20,220 bases of DNA. It comes from Pseudomonadota bacterium (lineage in GTDB: Bacteria > Pseudomonadota > Gammaproteobacteria > Burkholderiales > Thiobacillaceae). A program made the translations under genes and the position numbers. The notes under the pieces are model-generated. The model saw only the letters and a program-made list of their open reading frames with translations, did no database searches and had not been told where the DNA came from. Below are positions 6,936 to 16,844 of the stretch, piece by piece. Every line of letters starts with the position of its first letter. Positions within the stretch are counted from its first letter, which is position 1. The stretch lies in the NCBI GenBank assembly GCA_021836225.1, contig JAKBJA010000035.1, positions 1 through 20,220 of the forward strand. The letters are read 5' to 3'.

Positions 6936-7264
6936 TGAAGCTGCGCAATGCCCCTGCCATCATGGCAAAACGTCAAATCCCGCTCGCCACCCCCGGCGAA
7001 ATCCTGCTGGAAGAATTCCTCAAGCCGCTGGGCGTGACCCAATACAGGCTGGCCAAGGAAATCGGGGTACCGCAGCGCCGCATCGGGGAAATCGTCGCCG
7101 GCAAGCGCAGCATCACGGCCGATACCGCCGCGCGCCTGGGCGTCTACTTCGGCATGGAAGCTGAGTTCTGGCTGAACCTGCAAGCGCACTACGACCTGGC
7201 GCTCACGCGCGAGGTGTTGGCCGAGAATCTGGCGGCGATTCATCCGCTGGCGGCGGCAGCGTAG
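6935..7264 (+). CDS. HigA-type addiction-module antidote, no cognate HigB adjacent
   Basis: A second, different XRE antitoxin. From 'MAKRQIPLATPGEILLEEFL' it has the classical HigA (VapI) layout, with HTH 'GVTQYRLAKEIGVPQRRIGE', 'GKRSITADTAARLG' and 'FWLNLQAHYDL'. The open frame starts with GTG at 6935, overlapping the previous stop by one base, with GAAGG about 7 nt upstream. The internal ATG at 6962 gives the 100-residue form closer to the usual HigA start, so both are possible. Classical higBA operons place a HigB toxin just before higA; here the preceding genes are the RelE/XRE pair instead. It may be an orphan antitoxin, a third component of the upstream module or a stand-alone repressor. 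Confidence 0.82.
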   Translation: MKLRNAPAIMAKRQIPLATPGEILLEEFLKPLGVTQYRLAKEIGVPQRRIGEIVAGKRSITADTAARLGVYFGMEAEFWLNLQAHYDLALTREVLAENLAAIHPLAAAA

Positions 7265-7312
7265 TTCCAGAGCGCTACTTCATTCGCGCATGTGTTTGTT
7301 GCAAGACTGGCC

Positions 7313-8137
7313 TTAGCTGTTGGCTAGGCGCGATTTCTTGAAATCGGCCCATTCTTTATTTATGGCCGGCTGAAGCAAACCCATAAGTGCGTCGGCGACT
7401 TCCCCGCACTCGCGTACAAAATTGTCGATGCCGGCGCTTGATACCACAGAGATACAGGTCCCGCCGAATCGTCCGACTATTTGGGGGAAGAACAAGAACC
7501 CTGCCTCTATTGGTTCGAGGCGTAACTCACCAGTTTCATCAAGGTAACACTCGAACAAGGGTGAACTAGTTACGACGGCAGGGAACGTAGCAACGAACTT
7601 TCTGTGTTCTGCGGATTGCCAAAGGCTTTTTTCTTGAAGCCAAAGCGACGCTTTTAAAGCCGACATACAGCCGGCATAAGGTGCCTCGCCACCACCCTCA
7701 AAGGCTTGAGCTATGGAATAGCCCACGCGGCCTTCCTTCCAAAACCACGGTATTTCCTTGGCGGTCGCGCAACTATTTTCAAGATCAAACGCTTTGTCGG
7801 CTATTTCCGAAAATGCTTCTTCGGAGAATATCCCGAAAGCAGACAACCGATGATACGACGCTATCGCATCTTCCGATGAGAAAATGACCCATGGTTTACT
7901 TGTGGCCTTGCACTCCACAACGAAATTGACCTCAGCAAAACCATATATCTCGTTTGCAGAGCAGACAATGTCTATCTCTCGCGATGTTCCTTGTTCGGGG
8001 TCCTCGAAATGCCACCCTTGCCGCACACTCAGTTTGGTAAGCTTTCTGACGCGCTCGGCAAACTTCATTTCTAGCGGATAGCCCTGGGTGGCCAGCCACT
8101 TGTGAAGTCGCGATTCTAATCCTTCGCTATTTTCCAC
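7313..8137 (-). CDS. Hypothetical protein with PD-(D/E)XK nuclease-like motif
   Basis: I do not recognise this 274-residue protein as a named family. Near the N-terminus 'SREIDIVCSANE' (Asp56) is followed by 'NFVVECKATSKPW' (Glu75, Lys77), giving D-x18-E-x-K in a strand-like hydrophobic setting, as in restriction-endonuclease-fold enzymes; Glu24 or Glu28 could be the helix-A acidic residue. The C-terminal 170 residues have no motif I can name. The gene is clearly AT-richer than its neighbours and uses codons rare in the rest of the window, which suggests horizontal transfer. It faces the antitoxin genes convergently (48 bp). A defence role is plausible from the fold and context, but it lacks a visible partner such as a methylase or helicase. 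Confidence 0.6.
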   Translation of the reverse strand: MENSEGLESRLHKWLATQGYPLEMKFAERVRKLTKLSVRQGWHFEDPEQGTSREIDIVCSANEIYGFAEVNFVVECKATSKPWVIFSSEDAIASYHRLSAFGIFSEEAFSEIADKAFDLENSCATAKEIPWFWKEGRVGYSIAQAFEGGGEAPYAGCMSALKASLWLQEKSLWQSAEHRKFVATFPAVVTSSPLFECYLDETGELRLEPIEAGFLFFPQIVGRFGGTCISVVSSAGIDNFVRECGEVADALMGLLQPAINKEWADFKKSRLANS

Positions 8138-8182
8138 CGCTTGATTTCCCGATTGGCGATGCCTGATGTGAAGTAGGGCGTA

Positions 8183-9193
8183 TTAGCCCTGCCGCTTGTA
8201 CCCCCGATACCACTCCACCCACTTTCCAATCCCATACTCCAGCGTCGTCGCCGGCTTGAACCCCGTGTCGCGGATGAGGTCGTCGACATCGGCGTAGGTT
8301 GCCTGCACGTCGCCGTCCTGCATCGGCAGGAAATTCTTCTTCGCGGTCTGGCCGAGCGCGGCTTCGATGGTGCCGATGAAGTCCATCAGCTGCACCGGGG
8401 TGTGATTGCCGATGTTGTAGAGGCGGTAGGGGGCGTGGCTCGATGCCGGGTCGGGGTTGTTGTGGTCGAAATTCGGATTCGGCTGCGGGATGCGGTCGAG
8501 CACCTTGACGGTGCCGTCGGCGATGTCGTCGATGTAGGTGAAGTCGCGCATCATGTCGCCGTGGTTGAAGACGTCGATGGTGCGGTTTTCGAGAATGGCG
8601 CTGGTGAACAGCCACGGCGACATATCGGGACGGCCCCACGGGCCGTAGACGGTGAAGTAGCGCAGGCCGGTGGTGGGCAGGCCGTAGAGGTGCGAGTAGG
8701 TGTGCGCCATCAGCTCGTTGGCCTTCTTGCTCGCGGCGTACAGGCTGACCGGGTGGTTGACCGGGTCGTGGGTGGAGAACGGAATCTTGGTGTTGGCGCC
8801 GTAGACGCTGGACGAGCTGGCGTAGACGAAGTGCTTGACGCCGTGGTGGCGGCAGCCTTCGAGCAGGTTGGCGAAGCCGACGATGTTCGACTGCACGTAG
8901 GCGTGCGGATTCTTCAGCGAGTAGCGCACGCCGGCCTGCGCGGCGAGGTTGATGACGGCGTCGAAGTGGCCCTTCTCGAACAGGTCCTCCATCACCATGC
9001 GGTCGGAGATGTCGTCCTTGAGGAAGCGGAAGTTGGGGTAGGGCTTCAGCTGTTCCAGCCGCGCCAGCTTCAAGGCGGGGTCGTAGTAGTCGTTGAGGTT
9101 GTCGATGCCGACGACCTCGTCGCCGCGCTTGAGCAGGATTTGCGCGACGTGCATGCCGATAAACCCAGCGGCGCCGGTGAGCAGGATTTTCAT
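8183..9193 (-). CDS. NAD-dependent sugar-nucleotide epimerase, UDP-glucuronate 4-epimerase-like
   Basis: A 336-residue extended SDR. The NAD-binding loop is GAAGFIG (residues 7-13). 'GIDNLNDYYDPALK' at 29-42 is the sequence style of the UDP-glucuronate 4-epimerase (CapI/LspL) group. The catalytic Ser lies in 'YASSSSVYG' (124-132) and Tyr152/Lys156 in 'YAASKKA'. 'LRYFTVYGPWGRPDM' near 177-191 also fits this group. It would convert UDP-glucuronate to UDP-galacturonate for capsule, exopolysaccharide or LPS. It is divergent from waaA, another envelope gene, with 85 bp between starts. Family is certain; the exact sugar is inferred from the NDYYDP-type motif. Confidence 0.86.
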   Translation of the reverse strand: MKILLTGAAGFIGMHVAQILLKRGDEVVGIDNLNDYYDPALKLARLEQLKPYPNFRFLKDDISDRMVMEDLFEKGHFDAVINLAAQAGVRYSLKNPHAYVQSNIVGFANLLEGCRHHGVKHFVYASSSSVYGANTKIPFSTHDPVNHPVSLYAASKKANELMAHTYSHLYGLPTTGLRYFTVYGPWGRPDMSPWLFTSAILENRTIDVFNHGDMMRDFTYIDDIADGTVKVLDRIPQPNPNFDHNNPDPASSHAPYRLYNIGNHTPVQLMDFIGTIEAALGQTAKKNFLPMQDGDVQATYADVDDLIRDTGFKPATTLEYGIGKWVEWYRGYKRQG

Positions 9194-9243
9194 TGTTAGG
9201 CCTCCAAAGTCGCATCGATTCTAGCACCCGACAGCCTTGCGGC

Positions 9244-9272
9244 TTGGGCACAAGCACTGGCGCCTTTACAAT
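9244..9272 (+). promoter_or_regulatory. Predicted waaA promoter (leaderless geometry)
   Basis: TTGGGC (9244-9249) and TACAAT (9267-9272) are separated by exactly 17 bp, a good sigma-70 promoter. Only six bases separate the -10 from the waaA ATG at 9279, so transcription would begin at or next to the A of ATG. No Shine-Dalgarno precedes the ATG. Confidence 0.55.
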
Positions 9273-9278
9273 CCGGCG

Positions 9279-10589
9279 ATGCCCAACCTGTGCCTGCTAT
9301 TCGACTGGACGCTCTACCGGCTGGCCCTGCTGCTGGCTGCGCCGCTGATTCCATTGCGTCTGCTGTGGCGCGGGCAGCGCGAGCGCGGCTATTGGCAGCA
9401 CTGGGGCGAACGGCTTGGATTGGGTGCGGCACCGGCGGGCGCGCTGTGGATCCATGCGGTGTCGGTCGGCGAGATGCGGGCGGCGCAGCCGCTGATCGAT
9501 GCGCTGCGCGACGCGCATCCCGACGCACCGGTGCTGCTCACCTGCATGACGCCGACCGGACGTGCAACCGCCGAATCCTTGTACGGCAGCTTCGCGACCA
9601 TCGTCTATCTGCCGTATGACTATGCGTGGCTGGTGCGGCGCTTCCTGCGCCGTGTCAGGCCGCGCGTCGGCATCCTGATGGAAACCGAGTTGTGGCCCAA
9701 CCTCATCCACGCTGCCGCGCGCGAAGATGTTCCGCTGGTGCTGGCGAACGCGCGCCTGTCTGCCCGCTCGGCGCGCGGCTATGCGCGGCTGCGGAGGCTG
9801 ACGCGGGCATGTCTTGAGCGGGTGGCGGTGGTCGCCGCACAGACCGAGGCCGACGCCGCGCGGCTGCGCAGCCTGGGCGCGATGACGGTTCACGTCACCG
9901 GCAATCTCAAGTTCGACATCGCGCCGCCGGCCGATCAGCTCGAGCGCGGCATGGTCTGGAAAGCGAAATGGGGCCAGCGTCCGGTGCTGCTCGCGGCGAG
10001 CACGCGCGAAGGCGAGGAGGCACCGCTGCTGCGCGCCTTCGCCGACGCCGCGCCGGCGGAGGTGCTGCTGGTGCTGGTGCCGCGCCATCCGCAGCGTTTC
10101 GATGCGGTGGCGGGGCTGATCGAAGCGGCGGGTTTGCCGTATCAGCGCCGCAGCGCGCTGGACGGTACGAATTTGAATGCCGGCACGCGGGTGCTGCTGG
10201 GCGACAGCCTGGGCGAACTGTTCGCGTATTACGCGGCGTGCGACGTCGCCTTCGTCGGCGGCAGCCTGATGCCGCTGGGCGGGCAGAACCTGATCGAGGC
10301 GGCGAGCGTGGGGCGGCCGGTGCTGGTGGGGCCGCACACCTTCAATTTCGAGGAGGCGGCGCGGCTGGCGATCGAAGCCAATGCGGCGCTGCGGGTGAAC
10401 GATGCCGGAGACCTGCTGGCGAATGCGCTGAAGCTGCTGAACGATGGTCCGGAACGCGCGCGCATGGGCGAGGCCGGCCTCGCTTTCGCCGCGCGCCATC
10501 GCGGCGCGGCGGCGCGGGTGGAAAGACTTATTGCACCGCTGCTGGCGGACGCAGGTGCTGGTCGATCTCGGCCAGGTCGGCCGGGCTGA
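9279..10589 (+). CDS. waaA: 3-deoxy-D-manno-octulosonic acid transferase (Kdo transferase)
   Basis: WaaA/KdtA (436 residues) transfers Kdo from CMP-Kdo to lipid IVA at the inner-membrane cytoplasmic face, an essential step of LPS core synthesis. An N-terminal membrane anchor (residues 5-30) is followed by 'HWGERLG' with the conserved Glu44, 'WIHAVSVGEMRAAQPLI', 'YDYAWLVRRFL', and 'ILMETELWPNLI'. In the C-terminal half 'FVGGSLMPLGGQNLIEAA' and 'GPHTFNFEEAA' form the GT-B nucleotide-sugar site. I chose the ATG at 9279 because MPNLCLLFDWTLYRL matches family starts; a TTG at 9237 would add 14 non-homologous residues. Its 3' end overlaps the convergent tolC gene by 62 bp. Confidence 0.93.
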   Translation: MPNLCLLFDWTLYRLALLLAAPLIPLRLLWRGQRERGYWQHWGERLGLGAAPAGALWIHAVSVGEMRAAQPLIDALRDAHPDAPVLLTCMTPTGRATAESLYGSFATIVYLPYDYAWLVRRFLRRVRPRVGILMETELWPNLIHAAAREDVPLVLANARLSARSARGYARLRRLTRACLERVAVVAAQTEADAARLRSLGAMTVHVTGNLKFDIAPPADQLERGMVWKAKWGQRPVLLAASTREGEEAPLLRAFADAAPAEVLLVLVPRHPQRFDAVAGLIEAAGLPYQRRSALDGTNLNAGTRVLLGDSLGELFAYYAACDVAFVGGSLMPLGGQNLIEAASVGRPVLVGPHTFNFEEAARLAIEANAALRVNDAGDLLANALKLLNDGPERARMGEAGLAFAARHRGAAARVERLIAPLLADAGAGRSRPGRPG

Positions 10590-11844
10590 GGGTGCCGACG
10601 GCGGCCTTGAGCGCCAGGGTGGCCAGCAGGTAGGCATAGCGCGCGCCGGCTAGGTCGCGGCGGGCGGACAGCACCTGCTGTTCGGCGTCGAGCACGTCGA
10701 GGTTGGTGCGCACGCCGACGTCCAGGCCGAGCTTGGTGGAATCGAGCTGCGCCCGGGTGGAGACCAGCGCCTGTTCCAGCGCACTCACGCGGGCGACGCC
10801 GCTGTTGACGTTGAGCCAGGCCTGGCGGGCCTGCAGGCTGGCTTCGCGGGTGGCGTTCTCCAGGTCCTGGCGCGCTTTTTCCTGGTTGGCCACGGCTTCG
10901 CGCACGCGCGAGCTGGTGAGTCCGCCCTGGTAGATCGGCAGGTTGAGTTCCACACCGATGCTGGCGGTGCGGGTGTCGACCTGTTGGGTACCGAAATTCT
11001 GGTTGTTGTTGATGGTGTAGCCGGCCACCGCATCCAGTGTCGGATAGTGGCCGGCGCGGTTGCGTTCGACTTCCTGGTCGGCGATGGCTTTGGCGATGCG
11101 CTGGATTTCGGCCTGCAGGTTGCTTTCGGCGGCGCGCGCGGCCCACTCGTCGAGGGTGCCGGATTCGGCCTTCAGCAGTTTGTTGTCGACCAGGCTGTCG
11201 AGCGTGCCGGCCGGCTTGCCGATGAGTTTTTCCAGCGCCCGCAGGCGGATGTTGAGGCTGTTCTGCTCGGCGATTTCCTGCGCCACCGCGAGGTCGTAGC
11301 GCGCCTGCGCTTCGTGGGTGTCGGTGATGGTGGCGGTACCGACCTCGAAGTTGCGCTTGGCGGCAGCGAGCTGTTCGGTGATCGCGGCCTTCTGCGCGTT
11401 GATGAAGGCGATGTTGTCCTGCGACTGCAGCACGTCGAAGTAGGCCTGCGCGACCCGCAGGATGAGATCCTGCTCGGCGGTCTTGAACTGCATCTCGGCG
11501 ATCCGCACCTGGTTCTTCGATTGTTCGTACTGCACCAGGTTTTGTTTGCGGAACAGCGGTTGTGCGCCGGTGAGCGACATGCCGTTGGAATCGAAATCGG
11601 CGTCGCCGCCGGGCAGGCTGGAATCGACGCTGTTGTAGCGCACGTTGCCGCCCAGATTGACATTGGGCAACAGCCCGGCGCGACCCTGTACGGATTTTTC
11701 CTGGCCGGCCTGATAGGCCGCGCGGGCAGAGGCGTATTGCGCATCGTAGGTCAGCGCGTCGCGGTACACGTCGGTCAGGTTGGTGGCGTGGGCGGCGGGC
11801 GCCAGGGCCAGCGTCAGCGCAAGAAACAGGGGCTTGAGTTGCAT
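10528..11844 (-). CDS. tolC: TolC-family outer-membrane efflux protein
   Basis: A 438-residue TolC-type outer-membrane channel, the exit duct for type I secretion and tripartite efflux pumps. MQLKPLFLALTLALAPAAHA is a signal peptide with cleavage before 'TNLTDVYRDAL', the usual mature start. Two OEP repeats follow, with Ala/Gln/Leu-rich coiled helices such as 'LILRVAQAYFDVLQSQD' and 'RQAWLNVNSGVARVSALEQA', and the C-terminal 'VGVRTNLDVLDAEQQVL' typical of TolC. I start at 11844 rather than the longer open frame because the signal peptide begins there. It is the last gene of the pcm-rhodanese-tolC series (25 bp after the rhodanese gene). A TolC could serve the exporter at 4838-6250 only if an adaptor is encoded elsewhere. 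Confidence 0.9.
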   Translation of the reverse strand: MQLKPLFLALTLALAPAAHATNLTDVYRDALTYDAQYASARAAYQAGQEKSVQGRAGLLPNVNLGGNVRYNSVDSSLPGGDADFDSNGMSLTGAQPLFRKQNLVQYEQSKNQVRIAEMQFKTAEQDLILRVAQAYFDVLQSQDNIAFINAQKAAITEQLAAAKRNFEVGTATITDTHEAQARYDLAVAQEIAEQNSLNIRLRALEKLIGKPAGTLDSLVDNKLLKAESGTLDEWAARAAESNLQAEIQRIAKAIADQEVERNRAGHYPTLDAVAGYTINNNQNFGTQQVDTRTASIGVELNLPIYQGGLTSSRVREAVANQEKARQDLENATREASLQARQAWLNVNSGVARVSALEQALVSTRAQLDSTKLGLDVGVRTNLDVLDAEQQVLSARRDLAGARYAYLLATLALKAAVGTLSPADLAEIDQHLRPPAAVQ

Positions 11845-11869
11845 GATGGATCCAGTCCTAATTGTTGTG

Positions 11870-12187
11870 TCAGTAGCGCGGCATGGCCGGATCGACTTCA
11901 TCGGCCCAGGCGGCGACGCCGCCCGACAGGTTGATGACGTCGCCGAACCCCGCTGTTTCAAGATAGCGGGCCGCGTGATAACTGCGAACCCCATGATGGC
12001 AGATGACCACCGTTTCGGCGTCTTTGTTCAATTCGGCCAGGCGCGCGGGCAACTCGTGCATCGGGATCAGGACCGCGCCGGGCAGGCGGCACAGGTTCCA
12101 CTCCCACGGCTCGCGCACATCGAGCAGCACCGGGGTGTGTCCGGTCTGGATATGGGCGGCGAGTTCGGCAGGGCGGAACTGGCGCAT
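11870..12187 (-). CDS. Rhodanese-like single-domain sulfurtransferase
   Basis: A 105-residue single rhodanese domain. 'LLDVREPWEW' (residues 21-30) and the active loop 'CHHGVRS' with Cys63 (63-69) fit the CxxGxRS thiosulfate/persulfide sulfurtransferase pattern, and 'LSGGVAAWADEVDP' is the usual end. No signal peptide, so it acts in the cytoplasm. Start chosen at 12187 (MRQFRPAELAAHI), since the longer frame adds unlike residues; it begins 10 bp after the pcm-like gene stop. It likely carries persulfide sulfur, but the partner is unknown. Confidence 0.87.
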   Translation of the reverse strand: MRQFRPAELAAHIQTGHTPVLLDVREPWEWNLCRLPGAVLIPMHELPARLAELNKDAETVVICHHGVRSYHAARYLETAGFGDVINLSGGVAAWADEVDPAMPRY

Positions 12188-12197
12188 GGCGCTGAAT

Positions 12198-12851
12198 TCA
12201 GAACACGAACGCCGAGGGATGCGGCGCATTCAGCAGCGGCGCCTCGCAGGTTTCGAACAGCGTCACGCTGCGAAATGCGCCCGGCGCCGTGCAGGTGACC
12301 AGTTGCGCCTGCATCACCGGCGCCTCGCCGACGATGGCGAACAGCCGTCCGCCGACCCTCAGGCGGCGGCGGAATGCGTCCGACAGCAGCGGGGTCGAGC
12401 CGGTCAGCACGATCACATCGAACCCGGCCTCGTCGGGCCAGTCGCGGGCGGCGTCGCCGCTGTGCAGGTGGACATTGCTGAAACCGTGTGCACGCAGTTT
12501 CTGCGTCGCGGCGGCAGTGAATTCTGGAACGATGTCGACCGACACCACTTCGGCAGCACGGGATGCCAGCAGGGCCGCGAGGTAGCCGCTGCCGGTGCCG
12601 ATTTCCAGCACACGGTCGGTGGGGCGAATGTCGAGCTCCTGGATCACCCGCGCTTCCAGTTTGGGCGTCCACATCGCCTGGCCGTGGCCGAGCGGGATTT
12701 CCATGTCGACGAAGGCGAGCGCGCGGTGCGCTTCCGGAACGAAATCCTCGCGACGCACCTTGAACAAGAGGTCCAGCACATCCTGATCCAGCACATCCCA
12801 GGGGCGGATCTGCTGCTCCACCATGTTGTAGCGCGACTGCTCGATGTCCAT
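12198..12851 (-). CDS. Protein-L-isoaspartate O-methyltransferase-like protein (Pcm family)
   Basis: A 217-residue class I methyltransferase of the Pcm family. SAM motif I is 'LEIGTGSGYLAALLA' (82-96), preceded by the Pcm-style N-terminus 'MVEQQIRPWDVLD' and 'VPEAHRALAFVDMEIPLGHG'. Canonical enzymes then read GQTISQP, which helps bind the isoaspartyl substrate; this protein reads GQAMWTP (58-64). So isoaspartate repair is not certain, and another methyl acceptor is possible. It heads a three-gene series with the rhodanese and tolC genes and is divergent from the thiC riboswitch. Confidence 0.82.
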   Translation of the reverse strand: MDIEQSRYNMVEQQIRPWDVLDQDVLDLLFKVRREDFVPEAHRALAFVDMEIPLGHGQAMWTPKLEARVIQELDIRPTDRVLEIGTGSGYLAALLASRAAEVVSVDIVPEFTAAATQKLRAHGFSNVHLHSGDAARDWPDEAGFDVIVLTGSTPLLSDAFRRRLRVGGRLFAIVGEAPVMQAQLVTCTAPGAFRSVTLFETCEAPLLNAPHPSAFVF

Positions 12852-12925
12852 GCGGTACCCTTGATTATCAATAAGTTAGATGGGGTCTTGCCTTGCAATT
12901 ATTCCACATTTCGGCTACCTTGAGC

Positions 12926-15031
<2,106 letters not shown>

Positions 15032-15066
15032 CCACGCCAGGCCCAGACCAGAATCGGCGGCAGAAT

Positions 15067-16794
15067 TTGCTGAACACATTTTTCAGGCGGTTTATCGGCT
15101 TCGCGGCCGTGCTGGCCTTGTTGTTCAGCATGCCGGCTGCCGCGGCGCCCCTGTCCACCGCCCTGGCCCACAGGTCCGCCATCGGGCAGTCCACGCATTT
15201 TCTGCAGGAACAGCACGGCCGGCTCCAGCTGGCTGATGCGATGGCCGCCTACCAGGCAGGCCAATTCACACCCGGTAAAAGTCCGGTCCTGAACTTCGGC
15301 ATCGGCGCCAGGCCGGTGTGGATCCATTTTTCGGTGGACAATCCGGGCACAGCGCCGGTCGAGCGACGGCTGTCGATCGAAACCGCCTGGCTCGATCGCA
15401 TCGAAATCTATTTCCAGCATCAGGAACAGACCGTTGCGACCCATCGCGTCGGCGACCGCCAGGCCTTCACGCAGCGCCCGGTCGCGAGCCGCCATTTCAT
15501 GCTCGATCGCACATTCGGGACGGGCACCAGCGATGTGTTCATCCGTGTGGAAACACCCGATCCCATGGTCGTCCCGATCTACCTGCTGAATCCGGAGGCG
15601 TCGCGGGCCCGGCAGATGCAGCAGGAATTCAGCTACGGCATCGTGTACGGTTTCCTGCTCGCGCTGATGGCGTACAACGCCATTCTTTACCTCAGCCTGC
15701 GCAGTACGCGCTACCTGTTCTACTCGCTCTATCTTGCGATGTTCGTGGCGATGAACGTTGCCTACACCGGCCATGGCTACGCCTGGCTGTGGCCCGATTC
15801 GCCGGCCTGGCAGCAGTGGTCCAACCCGCTTCTGATGTTCCTGTATGGCACCAGCGGGCTCGTGTTCGCCATCCGCTTTCTCGATCTGCGGGAGGTTTTC
15901 CCGCAGGTGCGCAAGGCCGTCATCGCGTTTTGCGCGGCATTCGGCGTGCTGCTGGCGGCCGCTTTCCTGCTGGACAGCCAGAAGCACGCCCTGCTGGCGG
16001 CCTTCACCTTCGCGCTGCTGTTCACCGGCATCATGCTGTTCCTCGGCGTCATTTCGGTCCGCGCCGGCCAGAAGCCGGCCAAATACTTTCTTATCGCCGC
16101 CTTTGCCGCCATGGTGGGGGCGGTGCTGACGACGCTGTCGACCTGGGGCTTCATTCCGCACAACAGCTGGACCTTCCGCGCGGTGGAAATCGGCATGCTG
16201 GTCGACGCCACGCTGCTTGCCCTGGCGCTCGGCTACCAGTTCCGCGTCGGCCAGGAAGAACGGCTGCGTGCCGAGCGCCTGGCGCAGCTCGACCCGCTGA
16301 CGGGACTGAACAACCGGCGCGCCTTCTATGACAAGACCAGCCCGCTGTGGAGCCAAGCGGTGCGGCATGGCCATGCCACGTCGGTGATGCTGCTCGACAT
16401 CGACCGCTTCAAGCAGATCAACGACGCCCATGGTCACGCGCATGGCGACGAGGTGCTGAAGGCCACGGCGAACCTGCTCAGACAGTCGATCCGGCAGGGC
16501 GACGCGCTGGCACGGTGGGGCGGCGAGGAGTTCATCGTGTTCCTGCCCGAAACCGATCGGCCGGAAGCGATGGCGCTGGCGGAAAGGCTGCGCGCCGCGA
16601 TTGCCGACATGCGTGTCGCGGCCGGGCCGGAAGAAATTGCGGTCACGGCGAGTATCGGCATTGCCCAGCAGGAGCACCATCATGTCACGCTGGACGCGCT
16701 GATCGCTGCCGCCGACGAGTGCCTGTACCAAGCCAAGCAGCAGGGCCGTAACCGGGTGGCCGCTTGTCTCGCCGGAGAGTGTTCGGTGCGCTGA
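15067..16794 (+). CDS. Membrane diguanylate cyclase with 7TM-DISM sensor and GGDEF domain
   Basis: A 575-residue sensor cyclase that would make c-di-GMP from two GTP. A signal sequence (FIGFAAVLALLFSMPAAAA) leads into a periplasmic 7TMR-DISMED2-type domain (about 40-180, e.g. 'PVWIHFSVDNPG'). A seven-helix membrane block (about 190-390) follows, starting 'FSYGIVYGFLLALMAYNAIL'. The GGDEF domain (about 410-570) opens with 'LDPLTGLNNRRAF' and has the active-site GGEEF at 485-489, plus an intact inhibitory I-site RxxD (RQGD, 476-479), so product inhibition is expected. No ATG sits before the signal peptide; TTG at 15067 is the best start. It lies 35 bp after thiC on the same strand and may be cotranscribed. 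Confidence 0.88.
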   Translation: MLNTFFRRFIGFAAVLALLFSMPAAAAPLSTALAHRSAIGQSTHFLQEQHGRLQLADAMAAYQAGQFTPGKSPVLNFGIGARPVWIHFSVDNPGTAPVERRLSIETAWLDRIEIYFQHQEQTVATHRVGDRQAFTQRPVASRHFMLDRTFGTGTSDVFIRVETPDPMVVPIYLLNPEASRARQMQQEFSYGIVYGFLLALMAYNAILYLSLRSTRYLFYSLYLAMFVAMNVAYTGHGYAWLWPDSPAWQQWSNPLLMFLYGTSGLVFAIRFLDLREVFPQVRKAVIAFCAAFGVLLAAAFLLDSQKHALLAAFTFALLFTGIMLFLGVISVRAGQKPAKYFLIAAFAAMVGAVLTTLSTWGFIPHNSWTFRAVEIGMLVDATLLALALGYQFRVGQEERLRAERLAQLDPLTGLNNRRAFYDKTSPLWSQAVRHGHATSVMLLDIDRFKQINDAHGHAHGDEVLKATANLLRQSIRQGDALARWGGEEFIVFLPETDRPEAMALAERLRAAIADMRVAAGPEEIAVTASIGIAQQEHHHVTLDALIAAADECLYQAKQQGRNRVAACLAGECSVR

Positions 16795-16834
16795 GCGTGC
16801 GGACGGCGATCGAAAAGCGGGGCGCCACCCCGCG

Positions 16835-16840
16835 TATAAT
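16835..16840 (+). promoter_or_regulatory. TATAAT hexamer upstream of uppP
   Basis: A consensus -10 sequence, but 16-18 bp upstream I see no -35 resemblance (GAAAAG region), and an inverted repeat GCGGGG-cgcca-CCCCGC (16817-16833) occupies that space. Transcription from here would run straight into the terminator at 16845-16873. Confidence 0.35.
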
Positions 16841-16844
16841 CCGC

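Noticed and set aside
8402..9199. 265-codon plus-strand frame opposite the epimerase
   Set aside because: Val/Asp/Gly-rich shadow of the epimerase codons on the other strand, without domains.
12861..12871. TTGATTATCAA palindrome between pcm-like and thiC genes
   Set aside because: Only 11 bp in an AT-rich stretch, where chance palindromes are common; no promoter hexamers fit convincingly around it.
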